DNA from: Mauremys mutica
Lineage: Eukaryota > Chordata > Testudines > Geoemydidae
Assembly (NCBI RefSeq): GCF_020497125.1
Contig: NC_059075.1
Span: 105,749,222-105,813,221 of the forward strand
DNA: 64,000 nt
Reading direction: 5' to 3'
Numbering within the stretch: the stretch's first letter is position 1; each line of letters opens with the position of its first letter. Positions 41,434 through 52,700 of the stretch are shown here, piece by piece. A program made the translations under genes and the position numbers. A model generated the notes under the pieces. The model did no database searches, was not told the DNA's origin, and was given only the letters and a program-made list of their open reading frames with translations.

Positions 41434-44400
41434 GCCTATTAAACCAGAGGCTCTGGATTGCTTTGGGCAACAGTACCTGTGTACCAGTCAGTGCCTGTCA
41501 CCTCTGATGCCACTGTGCATGTTCTAACCCATTTGTGGAGCTGTGGCCCTCCATATGCTAATGAGCAGCCTAAACTCCACAGTCACAAGCTTAACACTAA
41601 GGGCTCTCCACAGTTCCCTAAACCCATGTTGGAGGTGATGTGGAGCCAGCCCAATTCAGGAAGCCAAAATTCCTCTCTGAGTCCCCCGGACCACCCACCG
41701 CTACAACTTTTTAGTTGCTCTCTGCTGCATACCTGTCCTGCTGGGATGTCTCTGCCAGGGCATTTCTATGGAGCTGCTCACAGGCTGCAGGCACTGCAGG
41801 AAGCAGGAACGTGCCCTGTCACTGCACAGAGGCAGTGTGTGTGTGCGCGTGTGTCTGTAATTCACCTCTGTGCAGAGGGCCCTGCACAAGGCCTAGGCAA
41901 CTCTTAAGCACTATGGACTCCTGTGCAGAGCTGACCTACCAGATAGGGGTGAGTTTGTCAGTGATTCAGTAGGCTGGAAACCCAAAGGAACACAGGACTT
42001 GCTTTAGAAACAAAGGCGCTTTCCTCTCGGCTGAAAAGGCATGTGGGGAATAAGGATCATGAAGAGACTGGAGGAAATTACATTACATTTAAAATTAAAT
42101 AGAATTTTAAATAAATAAATAAATGATAAATTCATTAGTCAGCTTGGAAAATCGTAACCCTGGTTTTAAGTGCTAGAGGCTTTTGTGCTGGCCTGTTCTG
42201 GAGGGGTGAGCATCAGGGCACAATCTAGCCCTCAGGGAGTGAGGGAAGCCTACAGCACCAGTTACAAAAACCTCCGTCATGACTCACTAGGCTAGAGCTG
42301 GTCCCTGTCCACGGCTGGAAATCACTGTGTTCAGTAACATTCCATCACAGCCAGGACTCCCAGGAAAGGGCGTCATAACTTTCACAATGAATAAAGGCAG
42401 GTTTTCAAGCATTATGAACTCTCTAATACTCCATGGGGATGAGCTGGGCTCTGGATTTCAGGCAATCTTTAATGTACACACAGAGCAGACAGGACCTCAG
42501 TTTCGAAGGTGTAATTTGTAAGACACTCCCCCACACACACACTCAGGTGCCTGCACTCAGTTTATCTACCACCTTGCAGAGGGCGAAGAGCTGTGTAAAC
42601 CTTGCTTCAAGAGAATCTAGGTGCCCCAATTTGTTGTTGTGCTATAGATGTGCTGCTACAAAGAGGCCGCAGGGCAGACATGAGGTGCCCTTCTCTGGGA
42701 ATACCCCCAGCGCAGGGAACCTGTATGCCAGGTGCATAGTCAGCTTTGCCAGATCTTCGTTGCCTCCACAGGGCAAGCATCGGCTGGAGGTGGGAAGGTT
42801 GGATGGAGGGCAAGAGGAGGCATGTCAGGGGAGGACCTGCACTCTGGCAATATGACACCCCTGCCTACACCACTGAAGCAGGGGCATAAATTAGGGCAGC
42901 CCCTGAATACAGGATGCATAATTTGCCTCCCCTCTGTCTGTACTTTGACACTAGCATCAGTACAGGGATAGATCAGGCCCCAGAATGTTAAAGATCCTCA
43001 TGCTTTCCCTTTCTCGGGAGAACAGAATGTAGGATTCTTTCTTTGGTCAAAACTAATCTCATCATAAATGCACTTCTCTGTCTAGAAAACATCACCTTCT
43101 AGCCGTCTTCCTATGCAAATCCCTTCTAGGCAGAGACATGGTTAAAGAACCAGAAAAAGCAATCGAAAGAGCCTAGTTTGAGAGGAGACTGGGGGGAATA
43201 GAGAGAAACCAATTGATAAAACTGTCCATTCTCCTACAAGCTGGGGTTCTAGGAACACTGCCAAGCTCCACTGTTTGCATTATTTTCAAATTTCTTGGTA
43301 AGTAAGCTTATTATTTCCATGATGCTGTTCTGCAAATGCCTGTAACAGCAGATGTGTTCAAACTGTAAAACCCGTGTGACCTAGCATGAGAAGGAGTTGT
43401 ATTAGGTAGAGCAGCTCTGTGACTTGTCTGAGTTTGTGGACTGCTCTGAGCACACAGTGAAATACAGCCCCGTGCAGTAACCATGCACTGCCCATTATTC
43501 ACAGCAGACTCGTAGGATTCCCATCTATACTATAGGCTATATAGTAAACCAGGAGACTCTGTTTTTAAATTGCTTTGTTACATGAAAGTCCCAGATCACG
43601 TCAACACATTACAATGACTGCATTGGGCCAAATTCTGCTCTCCTTCACACAGGTATAAAGCAGGAGTAACTCTAAGCTTAAATGGAGTCACTCCTGATTG
43701 ACAGCAGTAAAAATGAGAACAGATTTTTTGCCCATAGTGGACATTCACTTAGAGTTAACTCATGTGATATAAATGACTTGACTATAAAGGAGCCCCATGA
43801 CATTCTAACACACCTACAAAGGGGCTAGATACATTTCCCTAGGGAAATCACAACCTTGTTATTCTGATTTACCTCATAATGCAGCTTGGAGTGTTTCCCT
43901 GTAAAACTGCTTTAACTTCACACAGTTCATAGAGAAGATGAAAAGTCCAATTCTTGTACTTTAATAAGTGCAATTACACCACTCATCAGAAGTTTATTAT
44001 TTGATCACACAATACACCTGGCTAAACTGCAGCAGCATCAAAAAAGTAGAAAATTACACAGCCAGGCTATCCTCACTGCCCACACCAGTGATCAGAATAA
44101 TGGAGGTATTAACACAAATTTACTGTGCGTTGTGCATGCTTTTAAAAAGCACATTCAGCCTGATACATTAAGCAGAACCCTTCAGCAGTATATTGTCCCA
44201 GAGTGAAACTGATGATGGTCTACACTGCATTACAATGCTTACTTACGCACACCACATGCATGTTAACTGTTGTTACCTCCTGGGCAGTCAGAAGGTATAT
44301 GACAGAAAGGGCACTAGATCACAGTCTTATCAGCATTTCCATATTTGTAAACTATTTTCAAGAATTTCATTCCCTATCTCCAACATAAAAATATACTGGG

Positions 44401-45024
44401 GCCTTGGCACCCTGAGGTGTGTGACTGGAGTCCCCTGAATCACAAAGACTTCTTCCTAGATTTCCCAGGCAGCGCTGTGCTTTCATGCCAGCTACACCAT
44501 CAGTGGAGATGGGCAGGGTGCTCTCCCTCTGTTTCCAGCTGCCTGAGAACTAACAGAACATTAACAATAGGGGCCTGATTGATCTTGCTAAGCAAGTAGG
44601 GCCTCGGCCTACATACATAGGTGTATACAGTCCCAAATCTCTTCAGTGCTATAGGACAGCTCCTGTTGCCACGGGAGTTAATGGGTGCTTTGCACTTGAC
44701 TGCTAAGGCAGTAAGATTAGATCCTTCTTTTGCTGGACTCCACCCTCCTGTTCAATGTAAGAATACATTCTCCACCTGCGCGTGGAGGAAATAAAGGGAT
44801 CTGATGAATCACCATTCATCAAGGAAACCGAACAAGGGAAAGTGCACTCCACACTTTTGCTACATAAAGTGTGCAGTAATTATGTGGAAATAGCCCAAAG
44901 GTATTATTTTGAAATCAAACAACTCAGAGTAAATGAGACACCCTGTAAGAACACACTGCAAGAGGGTGTGAATCCATTTAGCGCTGTTCAGTAAGAACAT
45001 TGGATTTCTAATACGGTAGCTTAC
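41434..45024. other. Intronic stretch, mostly unique-looking
   Basis: Holds an (AAAT)n run at about 42108-42126, short CA/GT runs near 41835 and 42530, and a palindromic repeat at 43620-43740 (GGGCCAAATTCTGCTCTCC ... AATGGAGTCACTCCTGATTG). No exon compatible with the surrounding PTPN5 phases was seen. Confidence 0.5.
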
Positions 45025-45108
45025 CAGAGTTCCTATGAGTAACACTCCTAGTGAAACTAAAGACAGCAGGAAATATAACATCGCAATGCTTCCAACTCTG
45101 GTCAGGTC
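45025..45108 (-). CDS. PTPN5: PTPN5 exon with second transmembrane segment
   Basis: 84 bp, 28 codons, phase 0/0. The acceptor is GTTGTTTCACAG and the donor ACTCTG/GTAAGC. It encodes DLTRVGSIAMLYFLLSLVSL then GVLLIGTL, a clear 20-plus residue hydrophobic helix continuing into IWYLV of the next exon. Human STEP61 has a comparable helix before its RTPPEPP stretch. The primary sequence has diverged, but position, length and phase agree. Confidence 0.88.
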
Positions 45109-45429
45109 CTGTGAAACAACAGAAATGACAACAACTCACAGAGCGATTAAGGGATAGGACATAAGGGAACATGTGAGAAACTCTACCTATTGTTCCTGGA
45201 ATTCATTTCTCAAGTTTTTTTATACTGCCATGTTTCTTTAGCATAAATTCTATGATCCAGAAACCTTGGGGGTTTTTTACATGTTATGTAAAGTGCTATG
45301 TCTATTTACAGCACTGGGAGCGAAATCCATGCCTATGCACGATGTGCTATCTGCAGGTCTTAACTTGGCAGTAAGTAGTGCATAGGCCTCGCGCTGGCCC
45401 TCAGCACAGGGGTGATTTTCACTCAATAT

Positions 45430-45622
45430 GATAGTCAATAATAGGAACAAAATCCCAAACTCCCATTAACCTCTACAGGAGTTTTGCTTGAGTAAGGACT
45501 GCAGGATTTGGCCCAGTACGGAAGTGCAAAAAGATCAAAGGTGAAATCCTGGCCCCATTGAAGCAAGTGGCAAAACTCCCACTGACTTCAATAAAGCCAG
45601 GCCTTTAAAATTGGCTCATTAA
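45430..45622. repeat. Two adjacent palindromic 'ggatttggccc' repeats
   Basis: AAACTCCCATTAACCTCTAC / AGGAGTTTTGCTTGAGTAAG / GACTGCAGGATTTGGCCC, then GTGAAATCCTGGCCCCATTG / ACTCCCACTGACTTCAATAA. Both are decayed hairpin copies of the same family. Confidence 0.6.
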
Positions 45623-46544
45623 GTACAGCTAAAGAGATCCATGTTGAAGAGTCACTTTCTTGAACTTCAGCAGATTGTTTCCGCTTTACCATTTTAAAGC
45701 TTTCTTTTGCAAAGGAATGGTGCTGTAATAAACAACAACCAATGATATGCATGAACATCTGTGCGAATGCAGATTAAATAGTTTAAAAAAATACTACCAT
45801 TTAGGAAGTTTCAACAGGTTTACAAATTCTTGCCGTGTAAATACCAGAAACAAAACAATCATTGCAAAAGTTAGCTTTTGTTTAGAGACATTATATGGGA
45901 ATATAGTCATCAGATCTTTCTATTTAACAGGATGTTACCATATTACAAAGTAAGCATCATTACACTATCTATGTCATTTCCAGTGATTTTATTAAATTGA
46001 GTGAAATCTCTATATACACATATTTAACAGATGAGGTATGTCTGCAAAATGTTTATATTAAAAAATTGGAAAGGTGTGCTGGGCTTTTTTGCGGGTCAAT
46101 GTACTTTCAGACTTGTCTTATTGTGCTGCATTTTGAGAATCACACTCCTCCATACTGAACCTGCTTCATGTTTTCTTTTACTTCAAGTCATCTAAGTCAG
46201 GACATTTCTGGGCTGAACAACTGATTTGTGATTGACAAATTACACTGCAAATAACATGCAGATAATTTAATGCCTCCTGCTGCAGGAGGAGTATTGATTA
46301 TGCACAATGAATCCAACTGAGAAAAAGTCATATAAAAAGCACTTGTCTATAATAAACGAAAGGACAGGTAATATCCAAGTTCACAAACACTGTTCAGGGA
46401 ACACTGAAAGCAGTCTCCGCTATACTTTAAGCACCTGACATAAGCAGTCAGATCTCCTATACGCACTGCACAGCTACTACTGGAAAAGTTATGCACCACG
46501 ACTCCAAAAACTCACATGGTAAATATTTTTGCCTGATTTTCAAA

Positions 46545-46998
46545 GGTGCTGATCATTGTAGCCCCACAGGGAGGTGACTATATGGCAATTGGCTGTGTGA
46601 TTGTAGCACAAGTTGACATGCCTGTGCTAGCTTTGGTATAGCCAGCATGGCTAAATATAGCAGCGAAGATGCATTGGCATGGACTTCAGCGTGGGCTGTA
46701 CAAGCACACTAGGGACCCTGGGTACATACTCTCATTGTTAGCCTGTGCTTTAGCTATGCTACCTAATGTTAGTGCAGGTATACTAGCCCATGCTGCAATC
46801 ACATCTCTGACTGCAGCGTAGACACACCCTAAAGCTCTGTCTACATTAGAGACATTTGCACAGATGTAATTATACCGGTAACTCACCAGATTAAGTCACA
46901 CTAGTGTAAACCCTGCATTAGAGTGGTGTCACACACGAGGAAAGTTTCATATAGTTCTGCCAATGCAAATGTTTCTAATGTAGACACAGACTAAAACT
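46545..46998. mobile_element. Two adjacent palindromic MITE remnants
   Basis: 46545-46833 ends GACTGCAGCGTAGACACACC and has complementary blocks (TAGCTTTGGTATAGCCAGCA versus GCTTTAGCTATGCTACC). 46834-46998 starts AAGCTCTGTCTACATTAGAG and ends TTTCTAATGTAGACACAGAC, a clear inverted pair of about 18 bases. Confidence 0.68.
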
Positions 46999-47600
46999 TA
47001 AAAAAAAGAAAAATCAGGAGAATTACTTTTATTTATCATCAGGCTAATGATTTAAAACACATTTCTAATGAAATTACATAGGTTACACTCATCTTCTCCA
47101 GTGTGGATGCATGGGCGTAACCGAGGACAGAATCTGGCCCCCTATGTTTCTCAATGAGGGCTGGAATTGAGCTGGTAAACTGTTCTGGTGAGTCTTGTGA
47201 GCCTCCATCAGCTTCTGCAGAATCTAAGATATTTTATTTGCCTTCAGAAATTGAGTTCTAGTCCTGCCCTTATGGTGAAGTAAACCTTATGAGCTTGAAT
47301 TTGCACTGCTTTGCTCCTTATGTAATCTTTTATTCCTCTGTGAAGCAGGTGCAAAGGTCTACATTCTGATTTAATAGCAGGGCCAAAAAGATTTGGCCTT
47401 GGAAGACTAATTCAATATACATTTGTTTCGGGGGAGGGGGGGAGTTCTTCTCTATTCTAGAGCAGATACACAGTACAGCAATCACTATGTTTTAATACAG
47501 TACATCTCTTTTATACATTTAATACAAGAAGATACCAAAATTATTACCCAAGGCTATTGACCTTAGTCCTGCACTTAAATAGAGAAACAAGCAAACTTAC

Positions 47601-47720
47601 CTCTCCTGGATCTGAGATGAACTGTTCAAATGGTGTTAGCAAGTAGGACAGCAGGTCAAAGGCATTCTGAGCTGTTGGGATTGTCCCAAAACCGCTGTAC
47701 CATATCATCATGCAGAAAAG
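47601..47720 (-). CDS. PTPN5: PTPN5 exon with end of first transmembrane segment
   Basis: 120 bp, 40 codons, phase 0/0. The acceptor is GATTGTACAG and the donor CCAGGAGAG/GTAAGT. It encodes LFCMMIWYSGFGTIPTAQNA, FDLLSYLLTPFEQFISDPGE. With the previous exon (VYLFALLQIL) it completes a hydrophobic helix ending WYSGFG, comparable to WFSGYG in human STEP61. The rest is the loop between the two membrane segments. Confidence 0.9.
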
Positions 47721-47904
47721 CTGTACAATCAATCAGATAATACATAATAAGCATTCCTCATTAACCAAACATTCATTTTCATTTCAAGACTGCATAATTA
47801 ACTAATTTAGTTCTCATTGATTTTATGTTGATCATCATTTTCACTTTAAGAAGTCAGGTATTTTCTATGCTTCAGCTTAACCAGAATAAAAAGACAGAGA
47901 GCTT

Positions 47905-47998
47905 GATGCTCAGCTGGTGTAAACCAGTGTAGCTCCCTTGAGCTCAAAAGAGGGACGCTGATTTACACCGGCAAAACTCTGGCTAAGAGAATTTATAA
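47905..47998. repeat. Palindromic 'cagctggtgtaaacc' repeat
   Basis: ATGCTCAGCTGGTGTAAACC and GCTGATTTACACCGGCAAAA are inverted around AGCTCCCTTGAGCTCAAAAG. Confidence 0.65.
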
Positions 47999-48684
47999 AG
48001 AGAGATAGCATTTTATTCTTGAATTCTTAATGGAAGGTTATTAGAATGCATAAAATGCACAGCATACTACAACACAACTCTTATAAATGTATAAAGCTAT
48101 AGCTACATCAAGACAGATATACATACAGATACACACACATGTATGTTAATATGCAAAAAAATTCATTTCAAGCAGTTAGGATTGCTACTCACAACATGGC
48201 TGGCACCAAAAACAAGAAAATGAAGAGTTAAGCCACCTACATGTACATACGCTTTCTCCTCCACCCAGAGGCACAAACCTGATCATTACCATATCATTTA
48301 CCATGCACCTCAATCTACCTCCACCCACCCCCTTCTGTACGCACACTTAACCAGATTATCCTTCCCCAACATTATGGATGCTTGGTATAGCAGTTGGTTG
48401 TGTTGGGAGAAGGCACTCCGGCAAAGGGGTGTTTGCAGAAGGGTGGTTAAAGGGGGCGATAGAAGGCTAGCATATGCAAAGGAGCAGAGTTAAGGTTGCG
48501 ATGGGTGGCCTGTGATGCATAGTAGTTGTAGTAATGATGAGTGTAGCACTGACTTCAATGCAGCTATGCCAATTGACACCCGCTGGAAATTACACGACAA
48601 TACACAACCGAAATCTCTACCAACAACAGTTTTAAAAACTAGGGTTTCATTTTGAGCTAGTTATAAAGTATGCTAGTGCCTTAC

Positions 48685-48866
48685 CAATATCTGCAAGAGA
48701 GCGAACAAATATACACCGCCTCCTGTCGTTAATCCATTCCACCAGGCAGCCCAGCCATGCTGCAGAGTTCTCGGTGAGGCTTTCTGAGATTGTTCCTTCC
48801 CACTTTGCTGTCCTTGCTGTCCATCAGCTTCATCAATTGACTCCATCACTGTTGGCTTGGAGAGAC
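48685..48866 (-). CDS. PTPN5: PTPN5 N-terminal exon, probable start Met or continuation of longer N terminus
   Basis: 182 bp: two bases of a Gly codon plus 60 codons. The acceptor is GCATTTGAAG and the donor CAGATATTG/GTAAGG. It encodes (G)LSKPTVMESIDEADGQQG, then a Gln/Lys/Ser-rich stretch, HGWAAWWNGLTTGGG and VYLFALLQIL. It corresponds to human GLPQPIVMEALDEAEG. The poly-proline run that follows there in human STEP61 is absent. The entering phase 1 shows that at least one 5' exon exists. If that exon is non-coding, the in-frame Met of VMESIDE is the first available start. Confidence 0.85.
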
Positions 48867-49042
48867 CTTCAAATGCAAATTACATGAGCAGGGAATGAAA
48901 AGCAGTGTAACTCTGAAGCCGTCACAGAGGCTGTGAGGAATATTATTTTTGTAAAGATGCTGGTTACCTCTCAGTTCTGCATCAGTAAGTGCAGCTCAAG
49001 ATTCAAGCGTCACACTCTATTAGTACAGCAGTATTCACTTAC

Positions 49043-49092
49043 CTTCGTCAGAAAAAGTAAGCGTGGGAGGATAAATTATTTTTCTTTTATTT
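49043..49092 (-). other. Candidate upstream PTPN5 exon
   Basis: On the minus strand a perfect donor GACGAAG/GTAAGT ends at 49043, only 176 bases upstream of the 48866 exon. Its frame is open back to about 49110 and reads YPPTLTFSDE, ending one base into a Gly codon, exactly the phase needed to join (G)LSKPTVME. A possible acceptor (TACTACAG) would set the upstream edge at 49092, but its pyrimidine tract is poor and the frame has no Met before a stop. It does not resemble the human N terminus (MNYEGARSE...). It could be an alternative 5' exon, a 5' UTR exon or chance. Confidence 0.3.
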
Positions 49093-49149
49093 CTGTAGTA
49101 ACAGAACCTGGGGCTTTGTTGTTAATAAATTCTCATTTACATTGCTGCA

Positions 49150-49398
49150 TCTTTCTTTTCTTCTTTTTTTCCCCTAAGGAGCCCTGGGTTTGGTTCCCAG
49201 CTCTGGCCACTCACCTGCTGTATGATGCTGGGCAAATCATTTAATCTCTCTGCCTTTTTCCCCCTTACCCATTGCCAGTCTGGTCTATTTAGACTGCAAG
49301 ATGTCGAGACAGAGACAGTCTCTTACTATATGTTTGTACAGTTCCTAGCACAACACAGACCTTGATCTTGGTAGCAACCTCTAGATGTAGTAAAAGTA
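49150..49398 (+). repeat. MIR/CORE-SINE with L2-type tail, forward
   Basis: GGGTTTGGTTCCCAGCTCTG, GATGCTGGGCAAATCATTTA, then AGACAGTCTCTTACTATATG, TTTGTACAGTTCCTAGCACA. Same structure as 11747-12020. Confidence 0.75.
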
Positions 49399-49409
49399 AT
49401 AAATAGACG

Positions 49410-49640
49410 GGTCTGATTTTGCTCTGATGGCTGATTACTATTGGTGCAGTGCCATTGGTGTCAATGGAGTTACGCCAATTTACACCAGCTGACTGTCTAA
49501 CCACAGACTAGTAGCATTTTACCCCCACTTTGTATAGGTGTAATTGAATTCACAGGCTGCGAGGCAGCAAGAAGTCAGACCATTAACGTCAATGAAATTA
49601 CTCCTAATTTATACTGGTGTACATTAGAAGAGAATCAAGC
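49410..49640. repeat. Palindromic 'acaccagctga' repeats
   Basis: GTCAATGGAGTTACGCCAAT TTACACCAGC follows the inverted ATTGGTGCAGTGCCATTGG; a second decayed half (AATGAAATTACTCCTAATTT) follows to 49640. Written runs are separate pieces of one stretch. Confidence 0.55.
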
Positions 49641-49817
49641 CCAGAGATTGCCCTGTGACCAAGACCATAGCCATGGCAACAAATCCTAAACCAAGCACAC
49701 CAGCATAGGATAATGGCCACAGAAGGGCTATCTTTGTGGTTTGCTGAGGTAAGATTTCTTCAGGATGCATCATTGTTCGTCATTTATTTTTCTAAAGATC
49801 CAAAAAACTGTAAACTT

Positions 49818-49912
49818 GGGGACTGATCCTCAGCTGGTGTTCACTGGCCATAGCTCCACTAAAGTAAATAGAACAGTGGATTTACATCAGCTGAGGATCT
49901 GACCTTAAACAC
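49818..49912. repeat. Palindromic 'tcctcagctggtgt' repeat
   Basis: GACTGATCCTCAGCTGGTGT and TACATCAGCTGAGGATCTGA are inverted with CTCCACTAAAGTAAATAG at the centre. Confidence 0.7.
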
Positions 49913-50924
49913 AGAAGATAAGACTTTATAGAAGCATGTTATCTCTCTACTTAAACAGAATACTGTGTGGATGGACAGAGCCATAAGCTTCTTATTCTCC
50001 CTTTTCCGGCTGTTCTGCTCCTATTCAACTGAAGGTCAATGGTGCCCCTGTTCGAGAGAACAAGAGATGAGCCCAGATCAAAGGTACCCACAGTACAACA
50101 CACTTCTGCAGATGCAGTGCTGTGGACACAAGGTTTCAAAGGGGAAGCAGCACAGAGCAGAGTATGCACAGCAACGTGGGCACACACAACTGACATTGGT
50201 TTACTTACATCACAATTAATTCTACTAGTATAACTTCTGCATACAGCTAGGCCTAAGAAAAGTTTCCTCGACTAAAGAAGAGTGCAGAGTCTGGTCCTAT
50301 TGTATGCAGAGCTAATAGTAGCACTATAGTTAAGTTTATCTAAAATGCCTTCAATATAAGCCCAGTTGCTTATAATTATGCCAAACTTTAGCAGTTTACG
50401 TTGAAATTCTCCATGCTTGCTCTCAGCTTCAGGTTGATTTTTTTAATTTTATTTCAACAAAAAACAGCACAGTCATTTCCCAGGACTTGACTAGGTTAAA
50501 AGAAATAGCTTTGCCAATAGTAAACAATTTTCTCTACCATTTGTTGAAGAGTTCTAGTTTCTCTCTGTTTTGGAGCAGGAACTTGAAATTTGGTAGGAGT
50601 AATCCTGAGATGCGAGATGCTTTCCAGTGAAAGTATACTCAGATCTAGCTGAGTTATAAGCCTCTGAAAGTTTCCATTTGCACATAGTCAGTACATCTTA
50701 TTACAGTTTGTACCTAAAATCTCTAAATATTCTATTTGCTCTGAGCATGCCCCCAGCCTCACTGACTCTTCATATGTATTGAGTAATTCTCCTAGACCCC
50801 ACACACCTTCCTGCATGCCAACTGCACTAAGTATGCTCCTAGACCATAATGAGCCTCCTACATGGAAGTTATTTGGCTAGAGCTCTAGACAGGACACAGG
50901 CAAAGCAGCAGCAAAGCACCTTTT

Positions 50925-51012
50925 CCCTTTTTACAGAAGGAACAGCTGAGGAGTTGCACAAGGTCACTTCTGGCAAAGTTGGAAATAGAATCCAGCCTCT
51001 AACATGGCAGAC
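50925..51012 (-). repeat. MIR/CORE-SINE fragment, reverse
   Basis: TTTTTACAGAAGGAACAGCT, TTGCACAAGGTCACTTCTGG, GGAAATAGAATCCAGCCTC. Confidence 0.5.
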
Positions 51013-51288
51013 ACGACTTTTCATTCAGGTAGCTAATCTGCCTATCAGAATGAATGGCTCAAAGCTATGTGCTTGGCTGTGGTGTCCATGACCATGAGAA
51101 CGCAATCAGAGACAAGAACAGAACACAGGAATCCTGACTCCTAACATTCCATTGCTGTCTAGCAATATTGTGCAAGCAACTGGTAGTGTGTTACTTCCCC
51201 TTCAAGAAGCTAGACATATGAAAGATAATAGTGTACTACTGCCATATCTCCCCCCCACCCTCCATACCTCAAGTGGTAGAGGTCTGTG

Positions 51289-51728
51289 CAGGGCCGGCTC
51301 CAGACCCCAGCGTGGCAAGCACGCGCGTGGGGCGGCCCTTTCCCGGGGGGGCGGCAGGCTGGGCCGGCGGACCTGCCGCAGTCATGCCTGCGGGAGGTCC
51401 ACCGGAGCCCCGGGACGACCGGACCTGCTGCAGGCATGACTGCGGAGGGGGCGCTCGTCCCGCGGCTCCAGTGGACCTCCCGCAGGCATGACTGCGGACG
51501 GTTCGCTGGTCCCGCGGCTCGGCTGGACCTCCCGCAGGCATGCCTGCGGCAGCTCAAGCGGAGCCGCCGGACCTGCGAACCGTCCGCAGCCGCGGGAGGT
51601 CCAGCCGAGCCGCGCGACCAGCGGACCCTCCGCAGTCATGCCCGCGGGAGGTCCGCTGCTCCCGCGGCTCTGGGGCGCCTCCCGCAGGCATGACTGCTTG
51701 GGGCGGCCAAAACGGTAGAGCCGCCCTG
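51289..51728. mobile_element. GC-rich VNTR-bearing hAT-like element, copy A
   Basis: A 440-bp element from CAGGGCCGGCTCCAGACC to GTAGAGCCGCCCTG, flanked by the perfect 8-bp duplication GGTCTGTG (51281-51288 and 51729-51736). The middle is an array of units of about 50 bp, each centred on a near palindrome like CGCAGGCATGCCTGCGG followed by GAGGTCCACCGGAGCCGCGG-type sequence. GC content and CpG density are far above the surroundings. Long open frames on both strands are by-products of the repeat. A second copy lies at 58985. Confidence 0.88.
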
Positions 51729-52161
51729 GGTCTGTGCTATGCATCTAAAACTCATAGGTTCAAACCCTGCTGATGACTTATGTAGGGAGTCAATATGGTA
51801 CCAGAAAATGGATATTTTTATTTTCCAGTTTTCTACATAAAAACCTAGGAAGTTACATACAAAATGTATGTTAAAATAACATTATGACTTCAAAGTCAAA
51901 AAGTCAGATGTTCGGAAATTCCAGAATTAAGGCCAGCCTTATCTATGCAAAGAAGTTACACACTCTAATTAAAATCAGTTTTGAAAAAGTGTACCAAATG
52001 CAAATAAACCTATATAAGCCAATGTAAGCGTCCATGCAAGCTTCTGTGCTGATTTAACTATATCCATTTTAAAACACACCTTAAATTAACCCAGTGCAAA
52101 TCTGTGTGTTAACCAGGTGACGACAGTCTTTAATTACAGTCTCATTCCATTTGTTCTAGAG

Positions 52162-52525
52162 CTGTGGTACTCAACCAGGGGTCTGGGGCCTCCTGGGGGG
52201 CCTCAAGCAGGCCTCGGGGGGTCTGCCAAGCAGGGCTAGCATTAGACTCACTGGAGTCCAGGGCAGAAAGCCAAAGCCCTACCGCGTGGGTCTGAAGCCC
52301 AGGGCCCTGAACCCCATTACTCGGTGTTGAAGCTGAAGCCTGGGCAATGTAGCTTAGTGGGGGGGCCCCCTGTGGTGTGGGGCCCAGGCAACTGCCCTGT
52401 TTGCTACGCGTAACTCTGCCCCAGGCTTTTATATGCAGAAAACCAGTTGTTATGGCACAGCAGGGCCATGGAGTTTTTATAGCATGTTGAGGGGGCCTCA
52501 GAAAGAAAAAGGCTGAGAACGCCTG
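52162..52525. mobile_element. hAT-like element, decayed (364 bp)
   Basis: Ends CTGTGGTACTCAACCAGGGG and AAGGCTGAGAACGCCTG correspond to the common CAGTGGTTCTCAACC / GGTTGAGAACCACTG terminal repeats with substitutions. Flanking TTCTAGAG and TTTTACAG match at 6 of 8. G/C-rich interior without coding sequence. Confidence 0.75.
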
Positions 52526-52604
52526 TTTTACAGGACCCCTGCCTCATTCAGTGAACAGAAAGAGCAGTGAATGAGTCAGAGAGCTGCAAAAAGAGAAAGG
52601 ATGT

Positions 52605-52700
52605 CAGGGTTAAGGCACTGGACTGGGACTTGGGAATGCTGGTTTTATTCCTGGCTCTGCCACAGACTACCTATGTGATTTTTGACAAGACTATTATAAT
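52605..52700 (+). repeat. MIR-type SINE head
   Basis: GGTTAAGGCACTGGACTGGG, TTTTATTCCTGGCTCTGCCA, ACCTATGTGATTTTTGACAA, the tRNA-derived start of the SINE with its box A/B-like spacing. Confidence 0.6.

Larger units (their letters stand above)
3735..48866 (-). other. PTPN5: PTPN5 (STEP) gene, 11 coding exons, partial at both ends
   Basis: Non-receptor protein tyrosine phosphatase of the STEP family. In mammals it acts in neurons on ERK1/2, p38, Fyn, Pyk2 and glutamate-receptor subunits; the long isoform is anchored in ER membranes. Spliced in phase, the exons at 48685-48866, 47601-47720, 45025-45108, 37100-37338, 35466-35655, 30906-30990, 25984-26063, 25251-25388, 22137-22247, 13558-13718 and 3735-3848 give one frame of about 501 codons without a stop, against 565 aa for human STEP61 as I recall it. 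Every junction is GT-AG and every split codon restores the family residue. Landmarks are two hydrophobic segments, RRQSVSRQPSF, the KIM (GLQER/RGSNVSLTLDM), the KIS, WPDQ and HCSAGIGRTG. KIM, KIS and catalytic wording separate it from PTPRR and PTPN7. The first coding exon and the Q-loop/C-terminal exon were not found. Identification is from remembered family sequence, not a search. Confidence 0.96.

Noticed and set aside
44960..45108. Exon 45025-45108 being from another gene
   Set aside because: Phase 0/0, position and a membrane helix continuing into IWYLVKT of the next exon fit PTPN5, although the residues have diverged from human.
51210..51744. Long overlapping open frames on both strands (up to 135 codons) in the GC-rich block
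   Set aside because: They arise in all frames from a repeated palindromic GC-rich unit with few stop codons and have no domain or splice context.
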